The notes under the pieces are model-generated. The model saw only the letters and a list, made by a program, of their open reading frames with translations, was not told where the DNA came from and did no database searches. Position numbers and translations under genes: made by a program. Below, one piece after another: positions 17,121-26,043 of a stretch of DNA of 64,000 bases (positions within the stretch are counted from its first letter, which is position 1; each line of letters starts with the position of its first letter). This DNA comes from Microvirga terrestris (lineage in GTDB: Bacteria; Pseudomonadota; Alphaproteobacteria; Rhizobiales; Beijerinckiaceae): assembly GCF_015694425.1 (NCBI RefSeq), contig NZ_JADQDN010000006.1:1-64000 (forward strand), given 5' to 3'.

Positions 17121-17804
17121 ATGTCATTTAGGAATCGATCCGACGCTGGCCGTAAACTCCCTGGCGCGCTCGTGAGATATCAGGATCAGCATCCGGTGAT
17201 TCTCGCCCTGCCGCGCGGCGGTGTTCCCGTTGCGGCCGAGGTTGCTGCGGCGCTCGACGCACCGCTCGATCTCATTATCGCGCGTAAGATCGGCCTACCC
17301 TCACAACCTGAGCTGGCCATGGGCGCTGTCGTCGATGGCGAGATGCCCATCGTCGTGCGCAATGAGGACGTCATTCTGCTTTCCGGTGTCAGGGAACAGG
17401 AATTCGAGGTTGTCTGTGACGCTGAGATCGCCGAGATCATGCGGCGGCGTCAGCGTTATCTGGGGCATCGTGAACGGGCAGATATCACTGGGCGAACGGC
17501 TATCGTGATCGATGATGGCATTGCCACCGGCGCAACAACCCGCGTAGCATTGCGGGCGATCCGGGCGCGCAACCCGAAAAAGCTTGTTCTGGCAGTGCCG
17601 GTGGCCCCATCGGATACTCTTGCCGAACTTCGGAGTGAGGGATCGAGAAGGCCGACGGAACCCTCAAGGGTCATGGTGGCTCGTTCCTCCTGCGTGAGGC
17701 CTAATGCGACAGGAGCACCGGAACAGTCATGGAGCGGAGAATCTCCCGGGTTGTCCCGCCCAGAATCAGCTCTCGCAGGCGCGAGTGGCCATAACCGCCC
17801 ATGA
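17121..17804 (+). CDS. Phosphoribosyltransferase-domain protein with an altered C-terminus
   Basis: The type I PRTase fold is clear: ILALPRGGVPVAAEVA, then the PRPP-binding loop AIVIDDGIATGAT and VLAVPVAP. AAGGAG six bases upstream supports the ATG at 17121. Family members continue about 35 residues after ELRSE with an E/D-rich tail. Here the frame changes to an Arg/Ser-rich stretch that overlaps the opposite-strand USP gene by about 100 bases. In the next frame DGTLKGHGGSFLLREA ends at 17702-17704, suggesting a deletion joined this gene to the end of another. Activity is uncertain. Confidence 0.65.
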   Translation: MSFRNRSDAGRKLPGALVRYQDQHPVILALPRGGVPVAAEVAAALDAPLDLIIARKIGLPSQPELAMGAVVDGEMPIVVRNEDVILLSGVREQEFEVVCDAEIAEIMRRRQRYLGHRERADITGRTAIVIDDGIATGATTRVALRAIRARNPKKLVLAVPVAPSDTLAELRSEGSRRPTEPSRVMVARSSCVRPNATGAPEQSWSGESPGLSRPESALAGASGHNRP

Positions 17805-18519
17805 CGATCAGATCGGCTCCGTGGTCGGCGGCATACGAGAGAATCATACTCGCAACATCGATCTCTTCGTCCGGAAGCGTCCTGACCGTCGTATCGATGT
17901 TGTGCCGCGCCAGATGCCGGGAGAGGTCCCGTCCTGAGTAATGAGGCCTCTTCTCTTCCTTGCTGACGGTGACGATTTGCACCTGTTCGGCATATTTCAA
18001 CAGTGGCATGGCATCAGAGGCTGCACGGGCAGCCTGGACGCCACCGTCCCAGGCAATGAGAACTGTCTTGATGTGCTGGCCCACATAGATGTAAGGCACC
18101 GCCAGAAGGGGGCGCCCCGACCCGAAGAGGGCAGCTTCAACGATGGAAGTGGTGTAGAGCCCATTAGGATCGGGTTGTGGAAGAATGCAGGCGTCGAAGC
18201 ACCGTGCCAGACGACTGAAGGAATAACCTATGTCGCCAGCTGTCGCATCAAACTTGATGACATCCGTTTGGATTGCGTTGTCTCTCGCGGCATCGGCAAA
18301 CTCCTGGGCGGCTCTGGTTGCGTCATCCGCCGCCTCATCTCGCACGCGGGAGACGAGATCGTCGGGCAGCTCGGCTATCAGACCGGGCGGGAATGAGGGC
18401 TGAATCACCGGGATCGCTCCTGTTAGAAAAGCTCCGGTTACGCCTGAGAGCCAAACGCCATAGGTGACCGCGGCCTGCGTGCCCGCACCTCCAAGAACCA
18501 ACAGATCCTTCAGGGCCAT
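17701..18519 (-). CDS. Universal stress protein, two-domain type
   Basis: The 272-residue protein has a degenerate first Usp domain and a complete second one (KTVLIAWDGGVQAARAASDAMPLL, then DLIVMGGYGHSRLRELILGGTTREIL). The ending PVLLSH is typical of this subgroup. AGGAGG stands just before the ATG. It is divergent from hsp20 at 18673; the 150-base gap holds a near-consensus FNR/FixK site. Its 3' end overlaps the altered tail of the phosphoribosyltransferase. Confidence 0.87.
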   Translation of the reverse strand: MALKDLLVLGGAGTQAAVTYGVWLSGVTGAFLTGAIPVIQPSFPPGLIAELPDDLVSRVRDEAADDATRAAQEFADAARDNAIQTDVIKFDATAGDIGYSFSRLARCFDACILPQPDPNGLYTTSIVEAALFGSGRPLLAVPYIYVGQHIKTVLIAWDGGVQAARAASDAMPLLKYAEQVQIVTVSKEEKRPHYSGRDLSRHLARHNIDTTVRTLPDEEIDVASMILSYAADHGADLIVMGGYGHSRLRELILGGTTREILRSMTVPVLLSH

Positions 18520-18595
18520 GCCTTCCTCCTACATATTGCTGGCTGACCTTCAGCCTGTGTCACGCTGACGATGACCTGAAAAAGAGTAGGCGTGA

Positions 18596-18609
18596 TTGAT
18601 CAAACGCAA
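18596..18609 (+). promoter_or_regulatory. Near-consensus FNR/FixK site between a USP gene and hsp20
   Basis: TTGAT-CAAA-CGCAA has a perfect left half and three of five matches in the right half. It lies 70 bases before the hsp20 ATG and 83 bases before the divergent USP start, so it could serve either. Confidence 0.3.
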
Positions 18610-18672
18610 TCTCCCGCATGGAGTCTCTGGCATCCTTGAGGCCTCATTTGGCGACACTACGGGAGGCTTATT

Positions 18673-19194
18673 ATGGCTGAGACAACCAAACTTCCGGTCC
18701 AGAGAGGAAAAGAAGCTGCTCTCGATACAGGGTCCGGGTCATTCAATCGCATGCGCCGGGACATGGATCGGCTGTTCAATGAGCTTGGACGAGGATTCTT
18801 TCAGTCCCCATCACGGTTGAGCATGCCGGAACTGGGACCATTCTGGCAGAGAACGGAGCGAGAGCTTGAGCCGGTCGTCGACTTTGTCGAGCGCCCCGAC
18901 AGATACGAGATTACGGTCGAGCTTCCCGGAATGGACGAAAAGAACATCGAGGTGAGACTTGCCGGCGGAAGCCTGATCGTCTCGGGCGAGAAGCGCGAGG
19001 AAAAAGAAGAAAAGGACGTGAACTACTATATGTCTGAGCGGCGCTACGGCTCCTTTCAACGCTCCTTCCCATTGCCGGATGGCATCGATCTCAACAAGGT
19101 CAATGCGACTTTCCAGAAGGGTGTACTGACCGTTTCAATTCCGAAGACGGAGGACGCAAAAAAAGAAACCAAGATCGAGATCAAGGCTGCTTGA
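18673..19194 (+). CDS. Hsp20 / alpha-crystallin small heat-shock protein
   Basis: The 173-residue protein has a full alpha-crystallin domain from about residue 68: PVVDFVERPDRYEITVELPGMDEKNIEV, then GSLIVSGEKREE, YGSFQRSFPLPDGID and the conserved GVLTVSIPK. The N-terminal arm (MRRDMDRLFNELGRGFF) is typical of class A Hsp20. These proteins hold unfolding clients for DnaK refolding. GGGAGG precedes the ATG. Its neighbours are two USP genes. Confidence 0.92.
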   Translation: MAETTKLPVQRGKEAALDTGSGSFNRMRRDMDRLFNELGRGFFQSPSRLSMPELGPFWQRTERELEPVVDFVERPDRYEITVELPGMDEKNIEVRLAGGSLIVSGEKREEKEEKDVNYYMSERRYGSFQRSFPLPDGIDLNKVNATFQKGVLTVSIPKTEDAKKETKIEIKAA

Positions 19195-19294
19195 CCTCGA
19201 TCTCCGTATCTCGGGGGAGGCCGCTTCGCCTCTCCCGAAACGGTGAGATCATTGCGGTTGCGTGACGAATACCATACGCTCGGAAGGCAGGGCC

Positions 19295-19840
19295 ATGGAT
19301 CAAGCTCTTCGGGAAAACATTCTATCAATCCTCAGCAGTGCAGACGACCTGACGATCGCGACCCTCCGCGATGATGGCTATCCACAGGCACCGACTGTCA
19401 GCTTTGCCCATGAGGATTTGTTCATCTATTTCGGGTGCTCAAGTGTCTCGAAGAAGGCGTGCAACATCGCCCGTGATAATCGAATCTCTCTGACAATCAA
19501 CCTGCCTACGACGATTGGAGCTCGATCCGGGGACTTTCGCTTGCCGGACGAGCGCTACGGATCAAAGGCCAGGAGCAATGCGAGCGAGCAGGCCGAATTC
19601 TCGTACAAAAATTCTCCGAGGCTATTGCGAAGCATGTATCGAACGGGTTGGAGGGCGTTGCACTCTTCTGCATCAAGCCCGAGGTCATCTCCGTTCTCGA
19701 TTGCCGCAAGGGCTTCGGTCACAGTGATACCGTGATCTGCGATAGCTTGGATGAACTGCCCAATATCGTCGAGAAGGCCGATCTTGAATCCTTCCCGGCG
19801 AGTGATCCGCCGGCTTGGACGCGGACCACGAGCCAGTAGA
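19295..19840 (+). pseudogene. Pyridoxamine 5'-phosphate oxidase-type flavoprotein gene with a single-base deletion
   Basis: From the ATG at 19295 the frame reads LSSADDLTIATLRDDGYPQAPTVSFAHED and KKACNIARDNRISLTINLP, the split-barrel FMN-binding fold. One base is missing near 19507. In the next frame the protein continues without a stop as YDDWSSIRGLSLAGRALRI, then EGVALFCIKPEVISVLDCRKGFGHSD, and ends with DLESFPASDPPAWT at 19840. The restored product would be about 181 residues. The ESFPASDPP tail is a recurrent short motif of Hyphomicrobiales proteins. It lies between hsp20 and a USP gene. Confidence 0.8.
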
Positions 19841-19909
19841 GCATGTCGAACCCGCATCGAAGATTGAGCTGCGTGCCCGCAAAGGTGCGGCTCGGATAAG
19901 GAGCGCGCG

Positions 19910-20749
19910 ATGGATTACCGAGCTTTTCTCGTTCATGTCGAGGCTGGCAGCACCTCTTCGGATGCCCGGCTTGTCCTCGCAGGGTCTCTGGCGGAGAAAT
20001 ACAATGCGGCATTGATCGGCGTGTCCGCTGGCGAAATGCCGCCTCTGCCGATTGCAGACCCCTATGGGATCAACGTTGATGGGGAGATCCTGCGGATGGA
20101 GGAAGAGGATCTCAGGAAGAGCTTACAGGCTGCCGAGACCAAGTTCTGGGAGCAGCCAGCTTGTAAGAAAGTGCCAGCAGCCTGGCGTTCGACCATTGGA
20201 TCGCCATCCAAGATCGTGGCCCAGGAGGCCAGGGCGGCGGATGTCGTGATTGCCGGACGTGACCTTCAGCGCCTCAAAGACGAGCCCTATCAAACGGTCG
20301 ATCCCGGCGACCTTTTGATGCGACTGGGACGGCCTTTGCTCGTCGTTCCACCGGGAACGGACTACCTGGAGGCTCAGCATGTCGTAATCGGATGGAAGGA
20401 TACACGTGAAGCCCGCCGTGCCGTATGGGACGCTTTACCTCTTCTCGTCCGAGCGGACCATGTCAAAGTGGCCGAAATCGTCGAAAGGGAACATATTGAT
20501 GCAGCGGTCGCACAAGGAGACGCGATCGTCTTATACCTTGAACGGCATGGCGTGAAGGCGGACGCTGAGGTCCGGACACAGCGTGAGAGATCAGTCGCTG
20601 ATGAATTGTTGCTGGTTGCGGAACAGACCGGGTCCGATCTCCTCGTGGTTGGAGGCTACGGGCACACCCGTCTGAGAGAGTGGGTGCTCGGCGGCGTCAC
20701 GGGCGACCTTCTGAAGCATAGCCCCAAGTGCTGCTTTTTCTCTCACTAG
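19910..20749 (+). CDS. Universal stress protein, two-domain type
   Basis: The 279-residue protein begins MDYRAFLVHVEAG and has a second Usp domain from about residue 157 (HVVIGWKDTREARRAVWDALPLL) ending DLLVVGGYGHTRLREWVLGGVTGDLL. The final residues CCFFSH replace the usual PVLLSH. The start follows GGAGCG. It converges on the PEP synthase gene and follows the broken flavoprotein gene. Confidence 0.86.
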   Translation: MDYRAFLVHVEAGSTSSDARLVLAGSLAEKYNAALIGVSAGEMPPLPIADPYGINVDGEILRMEEEDLRKSLQAAETKFWEQPACKKVPAAWRSTIGSPSKIVAQEARAADVVIAGRDLQRLKDEPYQTVDPGDLLMRLGRPLLVVPPGTDYLEAQHVVIGWKDTREARRAVWDALPLLVRADHVKVAEIVEREHIDAAVAQGDAIVLYLERHGVKADAEVRTQRERSVADELLLVAEQTGSDLLVVGGYGHTRLREWVLGGVTGDLLKHSPKCCFFSH

Positions 20750-20821
20750 CCTGGAAGAAACTACAGCACATATATCAGCCAGGCAGACAGGCCTCTTAGC
20801 CAATTCGGGGAGGTCTAATGA

Positions 20822-23242
20822 TTATGAGTTCTGGTCTCTTTTCATCTGGCGCTCTATATCGAGCACGCGCAGGGTGGTCTTCAAGATAGAGTCGGGATTG
20901 AGGCTGATCGAGTCGATCCCGAGACGCACAAGATACTCAGCAACTTCCGGATAATCGGATGGCGCTTGGCCACAAATGCCTGAATGGCGGCCGTTGCGGC
21001 GTGCCCCCTCTACGGCAAGAGCAATCATCTTCATCACGCCGGGATCGCGCTCGTCGAAATCAAAGGCCACGATCTCGGAGTCCCTGTCCACACCGAGTGT
21101 CAATTGCGTGAGGTCGTTCGAGCCGATCGAGATGCCATCGAAGCATCGGGAAAATTCATCAATTAGGATGACGTTGTTGGGGATCTCGCACATCAGATAG
21201 ATTTGCAGCCCATTCTTGCCGCGCGTGAGCCCAAACGTGCTCATTTTCGCAATCACGCGCTCGGCCTCTTCGATGCGGCGGCAAAACGGAACCATCACTA
21301 CAATGTTCGTCAGGCCCATTTCGTCGCGGGCACGCTTCAGCGCTGCGCATTCGAGCGCAAAGCCTGGCTCGTAAGCTGGATGGGCATAGCGGGATGCACC
21401 CCGAAAGCCGATCATCGGGTTGGCTTCTTCCTGCTCGAAGGCGCTGCCGCCGATTAGGCTCGCATATTCGTTGGTCTTGAAATCGGACAGCCGCACGATC
21501 ACGGGCTTAGGGTAGAACGCAGCGGCAATAGTACCGATCCCCTCCGACAAACGCTCGACGAAGAAGTCGGACGGCCTTGCATAGCCCTCTGTCAGGCGTG
21601 CGATCTCGGCGCGTTCGGTCGGGTCGAGGCGGTCCTGATCGATCAGAGCCATCGGGTGAACCTTGACCGCGTTGGAGATGATGAACTCCATGCGCGCAAG
21701 GCCGACACCGTCATTGGGCAGAAAGCTCAAGGAGAATGCGCTGTCAGGATCGCCGACATTCATCATGATCTTGGTCGCCGGACGAGGCATTGCAGCAAGA
21801 TCGGTTTTCTCCACATCGAAGGGAATCAAACCTTGATAGATCTTTCCAGTGATGCCTTCAGCGCAGGAAACGGTCACCACGTCGCCTGTGCAGATCGCTC
21901 CTGTGGCATTGTCGGTTCCCACCACGGCGGGCAGTCCAAGTTCTCGGGCAACGATGGCGGCATGACATGTACGCCCACCCCGATTAGTAACGATGGCCGC
22001 CGCCGACTTCATGATAGTGCCCCAGTCTGGAGATGTGGTATCGGAAATCAGCACTTCTCCAGGCTGGAATTGGGCGAGATCCGACGAATGACCGATCACG
22101 CGGGCTTTCCCAGATGCGACTTTGGCGCCGACGGCGCGGCCCGTCACCAACACAGGTCCTTTGCCGGTCAGGCGATATTCTTCGTACTTGCCGCGATCAA
22201 TCCTGGATGCAGCGGTCTCGGGGCGCGCCTGGACGATATAAGTTCTGCCATCAATTCCATCTTTCGCCCACTCGACATCCATAGGGCGCCTCTCGCCTGC
22301 TCTCGCGCTGTAATGGTCCTCAATTTTGATGGCATGCTCGGCGATGAGGAGAACTTCCTCATCCTGCAGGCAGTAGCGCGCCTGATCCTTCTTGTCGGTT
22401 GGAACGTTGCGGGTGTGGTTGCGCGATCCGCCGCCCGCATAGACCATCTTGATTTTCTTGGTTCCCAGGGCGCGGCGCAGGACCGTGCGCTTGCCTCCCT
22501 TGAAAGTCGGCTTGAAGATATAGAACTCATCAGGGTCGACAGCGCCTTGCACTACATTCTCGCCCAGCCCATAAGCGCCGGTGATGAAGACGACATCGGG
22601 AAATCCACTTTCGGTGTCGATGGAGAAAGCAACGCCGGAAGCGGCTAAGTCCGAACGCACCATCTTCATGACGCCGACGGAATTCAAAACCTTGTAGTGG
22701 TCGAACCCGTTGTTGATCCGGTAACGAATGGCCCTGTCCGTGAACAGGCTGGCGAAGCAGCGACGCACGGCATCCAGAACCTGCTGTTCGCCACTGATAT
22801 TGAGATAGCTTTCATGCTGCCCAGCGAAGCTCGCATTCGGGAGGTCTTCTGCGGTTGCAGAGCTGCGTACGGCAACTGTCAGCCCAGTGCCATATTCATT
22901 CCTTAGCTCCTGATAGGCTCGGCAGATTTCAGCCGACAGGTCCGGTGGAAGGGGAGAGCTGGAGACGAGTTCGCGGGCTTCGTTCGCCCGTTCCGCCAAG
23001 TCTGAGACATTCCCGGGATCGACAGGATCAAGGATTGTATGCAAGCGGGGCGACGCATCTGCCTGCTGCAAGGTAACCCAGTATCCTTCCGCGGTGACCG
23101 CGAAGCCGTTCGGCACCAGCAGACCTTTTGACGTGAGTTTCCGATAGAGTTCGCCGAGAGAGGCGTTTTTGCCGCCAACCAACGCGACATCCTCAAGGCT
23201 GATATCCTTGAAGAACCTGATGTAGCGATACTCTGACGTCAT
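20822..23242 (-). CDS. ppsA: Phosphoenolpyruvate synthase
   Basis: The 806-residue protein matches PEP synthase (pyruvate, water dikinase) in length and order. The N-terminal ATP-grasp domain shows VALVGGKNASLGEL and VAVRSSATAEDLPNASFAGQHESY. The central swivelling domain holds the phosphohistidine H427 in NRGGRTCHAAIVARELG. The C-terminal barrel has SIGSNDLTQLTLGVDRDS and the catalytic Cys in HSGICGQAPSDYP. It makes PEP from pyruvate for gluconeogenesis. I chose the start at 23242, behind GAGG, over an upstream one. Genes for this enzyme often sit beside USP genes in stress clusters. Confidence 0.93.
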   Translation of the reverse strand: MTSEYRYIRFFKDISLEDVALVGGKNASLGELYRKLTSKGLLVPNGFAVTAEGYWVTLQQADASPRLHTILDPVDPGNVSDLAERANEARELVSSSPLPPDLSAEICRAYQELRNEYGTGLTVAVRSSATAEDLPNASFAGQHESYLNISGEQQVLDAVRRCFASLFTDRAIRYRINNGFDHYKVLNSVGVMKMVRSDLAASGVAFSIDTESGFPDVVFITGAYGLGENVVQGAVDPDEFYIFKPTFKGGKRTVLRRALGTKKIKMVYAGGGSRNHTRNVPTDKKDQARYCLQDEEVLLIAEHAIKIEDHYSARAGERRPMDVEWAKDGIDGRTYIVQARPETAASRIDRGKYEEYRLTGKGPVLVTGRAVGAKVASGKARVIGHSSDLAQFQPGEVLISDTTSPDWGTIMKSAAAIVTNRGGRTCHAAIVARELGLPAVVGTDNATGAICTGDVVTVSCAEGITGKIYQGLIPFDVEKTDLAAMPRPATKIMMNVGDPDSAFSLSFLPNDGVGLARMEFIISNAVKVHPMALIDQDRLDPTERAEIARLTEGYARPSDFFVERLSEGIGTIAAAFYPKPVIVRLSDFKTNEYASLIGGSAFEQEEANPMIGFRGASRYAHPAYEPGFALECAALKRARDEMGLTNIVVMVPFCRRIEEAERVIAKMSTFGLTRGKNGLQIYLMCEIPNNVILIDEFSRCFDGISIGSNDLTQLTLGVDRDSEIVAFDFDERDPGVMKMIALAVEGARRNGRHSGICGQAPSDYPEVAEYLVRLGIDSISLNPDSILKTTLRVLDIERQMKRDQNS

Positions 23243-23362
23243 GTGGCACCTCGCTATCAAACCTAGCGGCTGATGAGGTAGTCCTCGCTGCGCAATCCGT
23301 TAACACAGAGACCCACGTAAGTGAGGCGGGTTCGAAAATCGACGTGACCTCGACAGAGTACG

Positions 23363-23800
23363 TTAGCGGATCACGAGAACTGGCAGCTTCGAATGAGAGA
23401 GAACCTTCAGGGTCTCACTTCCAAGAAACATCGCCGAAACACCGCCACGGCCATGAGAGGCCATGACAATCAGGTCGCATCCTTTTCCTTCCGCGGTGCG
23501 GATAATGGCTTGATAGGGTTCGTCATTCTCCTTGTGGAGTGCAGTTGTCTCGACACCGGCGGCTGCCGCTAGCCTCCTCGCATCGGCAAGGACTTTCGAG
23601 ACCTCCTTCGACATATGCTCCCTGAAGGAAGATAATGTTTCCTCAAGCTGAGTAGGCTCAAGGCTGAAGGTATGAAATCGTTCCGAGACGGTCAGTAAGG
23701 TAACGCTGGCGCTCAAGGCCTTAGCCAATCTCACACCATGTTCAACGCCCCGGGAGGCCAGGGAGGAACCATCCGTTGCAATCAGAATGTGCGTGTACAT
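23363..23800 (-). CDS. Universal stress protein, single-domain
   Basis: The 145-residue protein is a canonical UspA fold: MYTHILIATDGSSLASRGVEHGVRLAKAL at the start and DLIVMASHGRGGVSAMFLGSETLKVLSHSKLPVLVIR at the end. The loop G-RGG-x-S-x6-GS fits the ATP-binding pattern G-2x-G-9x-G-S/T. GAGGTGG supports the start at 23800. It lies 120 bases upstream of ppsA on the same strand and downstream of another USP gene. Confidence 0.9.
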   Translation of the reverse strand: MYTHILIATDGSSLASRGVEHGVRLAKALSASVTLLTVSERFHTFSLEPTQLEETLSSFREHMSKEVSKVLADARRLAAAAGVETTALHKENDEPYQAIIRTAEGKGCDLIVMASHGRGGVSAMFLGSETLKVLSHSKLPVLVIR

Positions 23801-23854
23801 CAGAACCACCTCATTGGATCATAGACCGGGTTGCCTTTCAGGATATCTCGCCTC

Positions 23855-24691
23855 TCAGTACGAGAGCAGAACTGGCACGGGGCTGTTATTCAACATGGTA
23901 TGTGTGACGCCGCCCAGAACGAATTGGCGCAACCGCGAGTGGACGAAAGCACCCATAACGATGAGATCTGCCCGGATATGGCTCGCGTGAGACCGCAAGG
24001 CTTCACCCGCATCTCCATTATGAGCGGTGAGTTCCGTGACTGTGCAGTCGATCTCGTGGCGGGTAGGGTTCGGCGCCAATTCTGCACCTGGCACCGATGC
24101 GGACAGATCCTTTTCTCTTGATATACAGACGATCTCGACCTTCTGCGTCATTTTGAGAAGTGGGAGAGCATCAGCGACAGCTTTGGCTGCCTTTGCGCTT
24201 CCATCCCAAGCGATGATTGCAGTGCTGATCTTGAAAGTATCGAAGCTAGGTGGAACCAGGATGAGGGGCCGCCCACTGTTGAACAAAGTTTCCTCAATGA
24301 CTCCCCGATTGAAGCTCAGGGCATCGGGGTGTGCATCAAAGATGGTGAGATCGTGCACCCGTGCCCTCTTGGCAAACTCGGTCGCCAGCACGGGATAGGA
24401 TCGATGAATGGCCTCAGCCGTGCAGGACACGCCCTGCGCCTGCCCATCCTGGCGTGCCTGCTCGGCAAGTTCGCTGGCGATACCTTTGAGGCGCCTGTTC
24501 TCTTCTTCAACCAGTGTCGTCGCCACTTCACTGATAAAAGCATGAGTGACCGTCAGCTCAGGAGACAAGGCGGCAATAGACACATGTGCATCAGCCTGGC
24601 GCGCTAGGGAGAAGCCATAGTGCAAAGCTGAAGGTCGCGCTCTTTCCTCCTGGTTGAACCCGATGAGAACGCTCTTGAGATTCTGGATCAT
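23855..24691 (-). CDS. Universal stress protein, two-domain type
   Basis: The 278-residue protein has a weak first Usp domain and a clear second one (STAIIAWDGSAKAAKAVADALPLL, then DLIVMGAFVHSRLRQFVLGGVTHTMLNNSPVPVLLSY). In the loop, the usual GYGHSR is AFVHSR, losing one glycine of the nucleotide loop. A perfect FNR/FixK box lies 48 bases upstream of the ATG. The single-domain USP and ppsA follow on the same strand, so the box may control a set of three genes. Confidence 0.87.
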   Translation of the reverse strand: MIQNLKSVLIGFNQEERARPSALHYGFSLARQADAHVSIAALSPELTVTHAFISEVATTLVEEENRRLKGIASELAEQARQDGQAQGVSCTAEAIHRSYPVLATEFAKRARVHDLTIFDAHPDALSFNRGVIEETLFNSGRPLILVPPSFDTFKISTAIIAWDGSAKAAKAVADALPLLKMTQKVEIVCISREKDLSASVPGAELAPNPTRHEIDCTVTELTAHNGDAGEALRSHASHIRADLIVMGAFVHSRLRQFVLGGVTHTMLNNSPVPVLLSY

Positions 24692-24738
24692 ATCCCTCTC
24701 CTATTGAAGACATAATGATGCAGATTCAGAGATCCAGA

Positions 24739-24752
24739 TTGATATTCATCAA
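24739..24752 (-). promoter_or_regulatory. Perfect FNR/FixK box
   Basis: TTGATATTCATCAA is an exact match to TTGAT-N4-ATCAA. Its centre is 54 bases before the ATG of the USP gene at 23855-24691, compatible with an activator position near -41.5 and a short leader. The FixK-like regulator at 5810 is a natural candidate to bind it. Confidence 0.7.
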
Positions 24753-25029
24753 AGTATTATTGTTTGATTCTGGTTGTCCATAAGGCCAGGGCAATGATTG
24801 AGGTTTATGGCCAGAACCTGGATCCGTAAGCCCCTGACAAATCCACATTATAGGCCGCCATTATCTGCGGATCACCACTTCTGCAATCCTTCAGAAGCTC
24901 TCCATAATGACGATAGACTGGGCTCGCCGATCATGTAGATAGGCCATCACGTGGCGCGCAGGACGATGGTGATAGTTCGGACAACCATAGGATTTCAGCT
25001 AGTGACCCGTAAACCGACCTTGACGGAGG
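24753..25029. other. Intergenic, no supported gene
   Basis: Apart from the FNR box just before it, I see no gene, repeat or hairpin here. The base composition is more AT-rich than the flanking genes. Confidence 0.4.
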
Positions 25030-25377
25030 CTATGGCACATCGAAGTGGCCATGGAAATTAAGCCAGTCCCTACCCGATGCGCTCGATATGCGGCGGGAAC
25101 TTGCCCCCACGCCTAGCTGCTCGAAGCTGCCGTCGAAGCGACCGAGCCGGACCAAGCCGTCCCAGTGGTAATCGACGTAGAACATGGCCAAGTTGCCCCA
25201 TGGCTTGAAGTAGCAGAGATCGCCCGGCCGCTCGTTGCTGAAGGGGCCGCTGCCATCCTCCGTGAGCTTGCGCGGCAGGTAGGTAATCTTCTCGTTGTTG
25301 CCGTAGTCCTCCATGGTGAGATCCAGGGGGAAAAGTGTGGTCACATCCCGGGCCGACGGGTTGTCTGAGAGCTCTGC
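25030..25377 (-). pseudogene. Cyclophilin-like-fold protein, 5' truncated
   Basis: The frame is open from 25377 and reads LSDNPSARDVTTLFPLDLTMEDYGNNEKITYLPRKL, then GDLCYFKPWGNLAMFYVDYHW. This is the cyclophilin-like-fold family, whose members begin with a further 35 or so residues. Here a TGA stands immediately upstream and no start precedes the conserved region; GTG at 25344 would give a 104-residue fragment. No partner gene is close. Confidence 0.6.
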
Positions 25378-26043
25378 TCATGACTGGAACGGAGAGGGGT
25401 CAAATGGGGTATGTGTCGCCGCCGCTGTACCTTTGCTTCAGAACCGCCAGCGCTTTCTCTCGTCTCTAGGGTCTTAGGTCCGGCTGCCAGGCGTCATAAA
25501 GCCGAGGTTACGAGCTGAACGCCAAGTAGAGGCCCTGCCAGCCATGATCCTGTTCGCGAGCGGATCGAAGTTGGTCAGGGGCTATAATCAAGCTGGGCGA
25601 GGTCTCTATTTCCAACGATTGTCCCATGGGGTGTCCCGAGCGGATTCAATGTTGGTGTTGGCGTGTTCTTTCGCGCCATTCTGACACCCTTCAGCGCCAA
25701 TATTAAAGAGTATCTACTTGCGGAAAGAAGCGGATACAGGCAGGCCCGTCTAGAACTAAGGAGAGTAGCATCGGATTGTGATGCACTCCATTGAGCAACT
25801 GAGAGGGCTATCTGTGATTCTGTGAGGCCGGTTACTGACTTCACAGCAACCGAATCCGACCATTGATCAATCCCACATTGCAGCTTTTGCATCTAAAGTC
25901 GGAATAGTTCTATGCTTGATGTGCTCGGCCCGTCATGATCGGCGGTTCGCGATCAGACAGCAGCACCTTCTACGACAGCAGTCTCGGTTCACTCTGGTTC
26001 ACCACACCAGGATAAGAGTGACCGTTTCTGGAGGTGTGCTGCT
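25378..26043. other. Intergenic region with no supported gene
   Basis: A 105-codon frame on the minus strand (25575-25892) has no ribosome site, domain or relatives I recognise. The region separates the stress cluster from the phage-type relic and is relatively AT-rich. Confidence 0.4.

Noticed and set aside
25575-25892. A 105-codon minus-strand frame in the gap before the phage-type relic
   Set aside because: No ribosome site, no domain and no similarity I can recognise.
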